From Apoderus coryli (lineage: Eukaryota; Arthropoda; Insecta; Coleoptera; Attelabidae): a DNA stretch of 64,000 bases. The DNA is taken from assembly GCA_911728435.2 (NCBI GenBank), contig OU452213.1, positions 1,901,834 to 1,965,833 on the forward strand, given 5' to 3'. Below are positions 1 through 64,000 of the stretch, piece after piece (positions within the stretch are counted from its first letter, which is position 1; each line of letters starts with the position of its first letter). The position numbers and the translations under genes were made by a program. The notes beneath the pieces were generated by a model. That model did no database searches. It worked only from the letters and a program-made list of their open reading frames with translations, and was not told the origin of the DNA.

Positions 1-153
1 TAATTCACTTGTATTGTTGACAAACCGAGCAGATGAGTAAGTGACGAATATTTTGACTTTCCCAATTCCAATTGAGCCTTCACTGTTTACTTTTCCAGCT
101 CATTATTTCGAGTAGGTAGCCATAATTATTGTTGTTTTATAGACACCAGGACG

Positions 154-61672
<61,519 letters not shown>

Positions 61673-62203
61673 TTTATATGCAAGGCTTGGTGATGTGTTG
61701 AGTGATAATTTGGATGCAAATTGTCACTTGGATTGTTTTGTTTGCATCTTGGCCTCGATTTTGTGTTAGATTGTAAGTTTAAGGCTGTTGAACTTTTGTA
61801 AATAAAATTAGCTAGCTGTTCTATATTTTTTGTTAAAAGTTTATTTTTTGTAAATGTTATCTCAACAGTATTATCTGATATGGAAATAATAGTATTTTTT
61901 AAATTGGTAATCAATCATTTGTAATTATATAAATATTTGAATTTTGTGTATATGTTTATAATTTTGAGAATGTCTTGTTTTATTTTTTAATTAATTTGCA
62001 ATGATGTTTGGCTTAATTTTGTCATTAATACTACTAATGTTTAATTAATGTTTTTTTTTTTTGATTAAATTTTGCATTATCTTTTTGTTCTATAATTATT
62101 ATAATACCTTTTGTATACTATTTTGTAATATTCTTTTTCAGGAATAGTTTGTCTTCTAAGAAGATAATTAATTAATAGAAATAAGTATAAAAAAATGTAC
62201 AAA

Positions 62204-62209
62204 AATAAA
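62204..62209 (+). terminator. Likely polyadenylation signal of the long isoform
   Basis: AATAAA lies downstream of both candidate stops. Another AATAAA occurs at about 61800. The sequence beyond changes to repeats, fitting a gene end here. Confidence 0.5.
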
Positions 62210-62330
62210 AATTACTTATGAACTATTTTGATTGTTTTATTTTGAACAAGTTATGAACATTTTAATATAATAAATGTCCATGTTTTAATAATCGCGATTT
62301 CGTACCAGGAACACATAAGTTTAGTATTTT

Positions 62331-62950
62331 GGAATCATCAGTATTTGATTTTCGAGAAAATTGCGGTAGCAGCAATCTGCTTCAGGTGTAGAAGCATGCT
62401 GTGGTCTACACATATATTATTCATCATAAAATTCTAATAGTTTTGAAGGTTTTTTGGAAAAAACTTTAGACGTAAATATCTCGAAAACGGTAAGAGATAT
62501 CGAAAAACGGAGTTGGTTCTTTATAACTCCGGCCTTTTCTGCTACCAATAGGACCCTCTATCACCACAGCAAGTTTCAACCGTTTTGGAATCATCAGATT
62601 TTTGAACATTTTGACGAGCTGTAAATATTTGTTTGATTTTCTCCAAAATCAAAGCGATAGCAGCAATCTGCTTCAGGTTGAGATGCAGGCCTTCAGCTGT
62701 GGTCTGCACATATATTTTTCATCATAAAACTAAAGAGTTTTGAAGGTTTTTTTGAAAAAACTTTAGACGTAAATATCTCGAAAACGGTAGGAGATATCGA
62801 AAAACGGAGTTGGTTCTTTATAATTCCGGCCTTTTCTGCTACCAATAGGACCCTCTATCACTACACCAAGTTTCAACCATTTTGGAATCATCAGTTTTTT
62901 TGAAAATTTTGACAATCCGTCTACAGATAACGTATACAGAAGTTTAAAAA
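62331..62950 (+). repeat. Tandem ~260-300-bp repeats downstream of domino
   Basis: Two full copies and the start of a third, each beginning GGAATCATCAG (62331, 62588, 62884). They share CAGCAATCTGCTTCAGGT, ACGTAAATATCTCGAAAACG and CTGCTACCAATAGGACCC. Non-coding. Confidence 0.85.
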
Positions 62951-63163
62951 GGAGAGAGAGCATTTTGTTAACATCTCATATTCTAAACATCGCGATTTCG
63001 TACCAGGAACGCATAAGTTTAAAGAGGTGAATACAAAGTAGGAGAGCATTTTTGTTAAAATCATCATCTGTTTTACCCCAAAATTACGGTTTTATTTTTG
63101 TACAAACACTATTAATAGAGTAAAAGCTACAATGGACCATTTAATAATATAGTATTGGTAGGT

Positions 63164-63230
63164 TAACTTTTGGTACGGTCGTAACAATCTCTACTACATA
63201 TCTCCATTGATACGACCGTAGCAAAAGTTA
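63164..63230 (+). repeat. 20-bp stem hairpin
   Basis: TAACTTTTGGTACGGTCGTA (63164-63183) and TACGACCGTAGCAAAAGTTA (63211-63230) pair at 19 of 20 positions around a 27-nt loop. Probably a small foldback or MITE relic. Confidence 0.8.
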
Positions 63231-64000
63231 ATGGAGAGCATTTTTGTTAAAATCTCATTTTCTAAAAATCGCGATTTCGTACCAGGAACACATAAGTTTA
63301 AAGAGGTGAATATAAAGTATCAGGAGAGCATTTTTGTTAGTTTAAATCTCATTTTCTAAAAATCGCGATTTCGTACCAGGAACACATAAGTTTAAAGAGG
63401 TGAATATAAAGTATCAGGAGAGCATTTTTGTTAGTTTAAATCTCATTTTCTAAAAATCGCGATTTCGTACCAGGAACACATAAGTTTAAAGAGGTGAATA
63501 TAAAGTATCAGGAGAGCATTTTTGTTAGTTTAAATCTCATTTTCTAAAAATCGCGATTTCGTACCAGGAACACATAAGTTTTAAGAGGTGCATATAGAAG
63601 TATCAGGAGAGCATTTTTGTTAGTTAAAATCTCATTTTCTAAAAATCGCGATTTCGTACCAGGAAAACATAAGTTTAAAGAGGTATACAACGTATTAGGA
63701 GAGCATTTTTGTTAAAATTTCATTTTCTAAAAATCGCGATTTCGTACCAGGAACATAAGTTTAAAGAGGTGAATATAAAGTATCAGGAGAGCATTTTTGT
63801 TAGTTAAAATCTCATTTTCTAAAAATCGCGATTTCGTACCAGGAACACATAAGTTTAAAGAGGTATACAACGTATTAGGAGAGCATTTTTGTTAAAATCT
63901 CATTTTCTAAAAATCGCGATTTCGTACCAGGAACACATAAGCTTTAAGAGGTGCATATAAAAGTATCAGGAGACGCAATCATTCAAATTTCCATGTTTTC
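63231..64000 (+). repeat. ~93-bp tandem repeat array, continues past the window end
   Basis: CGCGATTTCGTACCAGGAA recurs at about 63270, 63364, 63459, 63552, 63647, 63735, 63827 and 63915 (88-95-bp spacing) with GGAGAGCATTTTTGTTA between. Single copies also occur at 62293 and 62991. Between 62951 and 63163 nothing else is recognisable. Confidence 0.9.

Noticed and set aside
63231..64000. CRISPR array
   Set aside because: Contiguous near-identical ~93-bp repeats without unique spacers in a eukaryotic setting; an ordinary tandem repeat.

Overview
The window is eukaryotic, most likely from an insect. Genes have many GT-AG introns, the bulk is AT-rich, and the mobile elements (Helitron, mariner, non-LTR retrotransposon, RAG1/Transib-like relic, tRNA-derived repeats) are of kinds common in insects. 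The order cannot be fixed from the sequence.

One host gene spans almost everything on the + strand. It is the domino/SRCAP/EP400-type SWI2/SNF2 chromatin-remodelling ATPase (insect domino). I resolved 26 coding exons with compatible phases. They encode an N-terminal EP400-like segment, an HSA domain, two ATPase lobes split by a long INO80-class insertion, a SANT/Myb domain and a long Q/S/T/A-rich C-terminus. Two alternative ends are visible. A short form (DOM-B-like, about 2,315 aa) reads through exon 18 to a stop at 33,244. A long form (DOM-A-like, about 2,800 aa) uses a donor at 32,009, jumps a 24.5-kb intron and adds the SANT and Q-rich exons at 56,486-61,672.

Layout: 1-4,754, exons 1-7. 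4,755-7,809, intron with a non-LTR retrotransposon (- strand). 7,997-15,460, intron filled by eight ~0.98-kb tandem units, each with two tRNA-like Pol III promoter regions. 16,735-26,390, intron filled by a 9.1-kb hierarchical ~210-bp satellite. 27,906-31,373, intron filled by seven ~480-bp units. 31,374-33,244, exon 17 and the DOM-B terminal exon. 33,245-56,485, the DOM-A-specific intron, holding a TIR element with internal repeats, an intact 2,473-codon Helitron ORF ending in endonuclease and ubiquitin-protease-like domains, nested inverted-repeat elements, an expanded relative of the TIR element and a broken RAG1/Transib-like transposase gene. 56,486-61,672, the DOM-A exons, with a Tc1-like relic and a 1.3-kb DD41D mariner in introns. 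62,230-64,000, intergenic short tandem repeats.

The main point of interest is the Helitron ORF, which carries Rep, PIF1 helicase, endonuclease/exonuclease/phosphatase-like and USP-type cysteine protease domains in one uninterrupted reading frame. Second is the way satellite arrays fill three introns that separate the two halves of the remodeller ATPase, with two arrays running up to splice sites.
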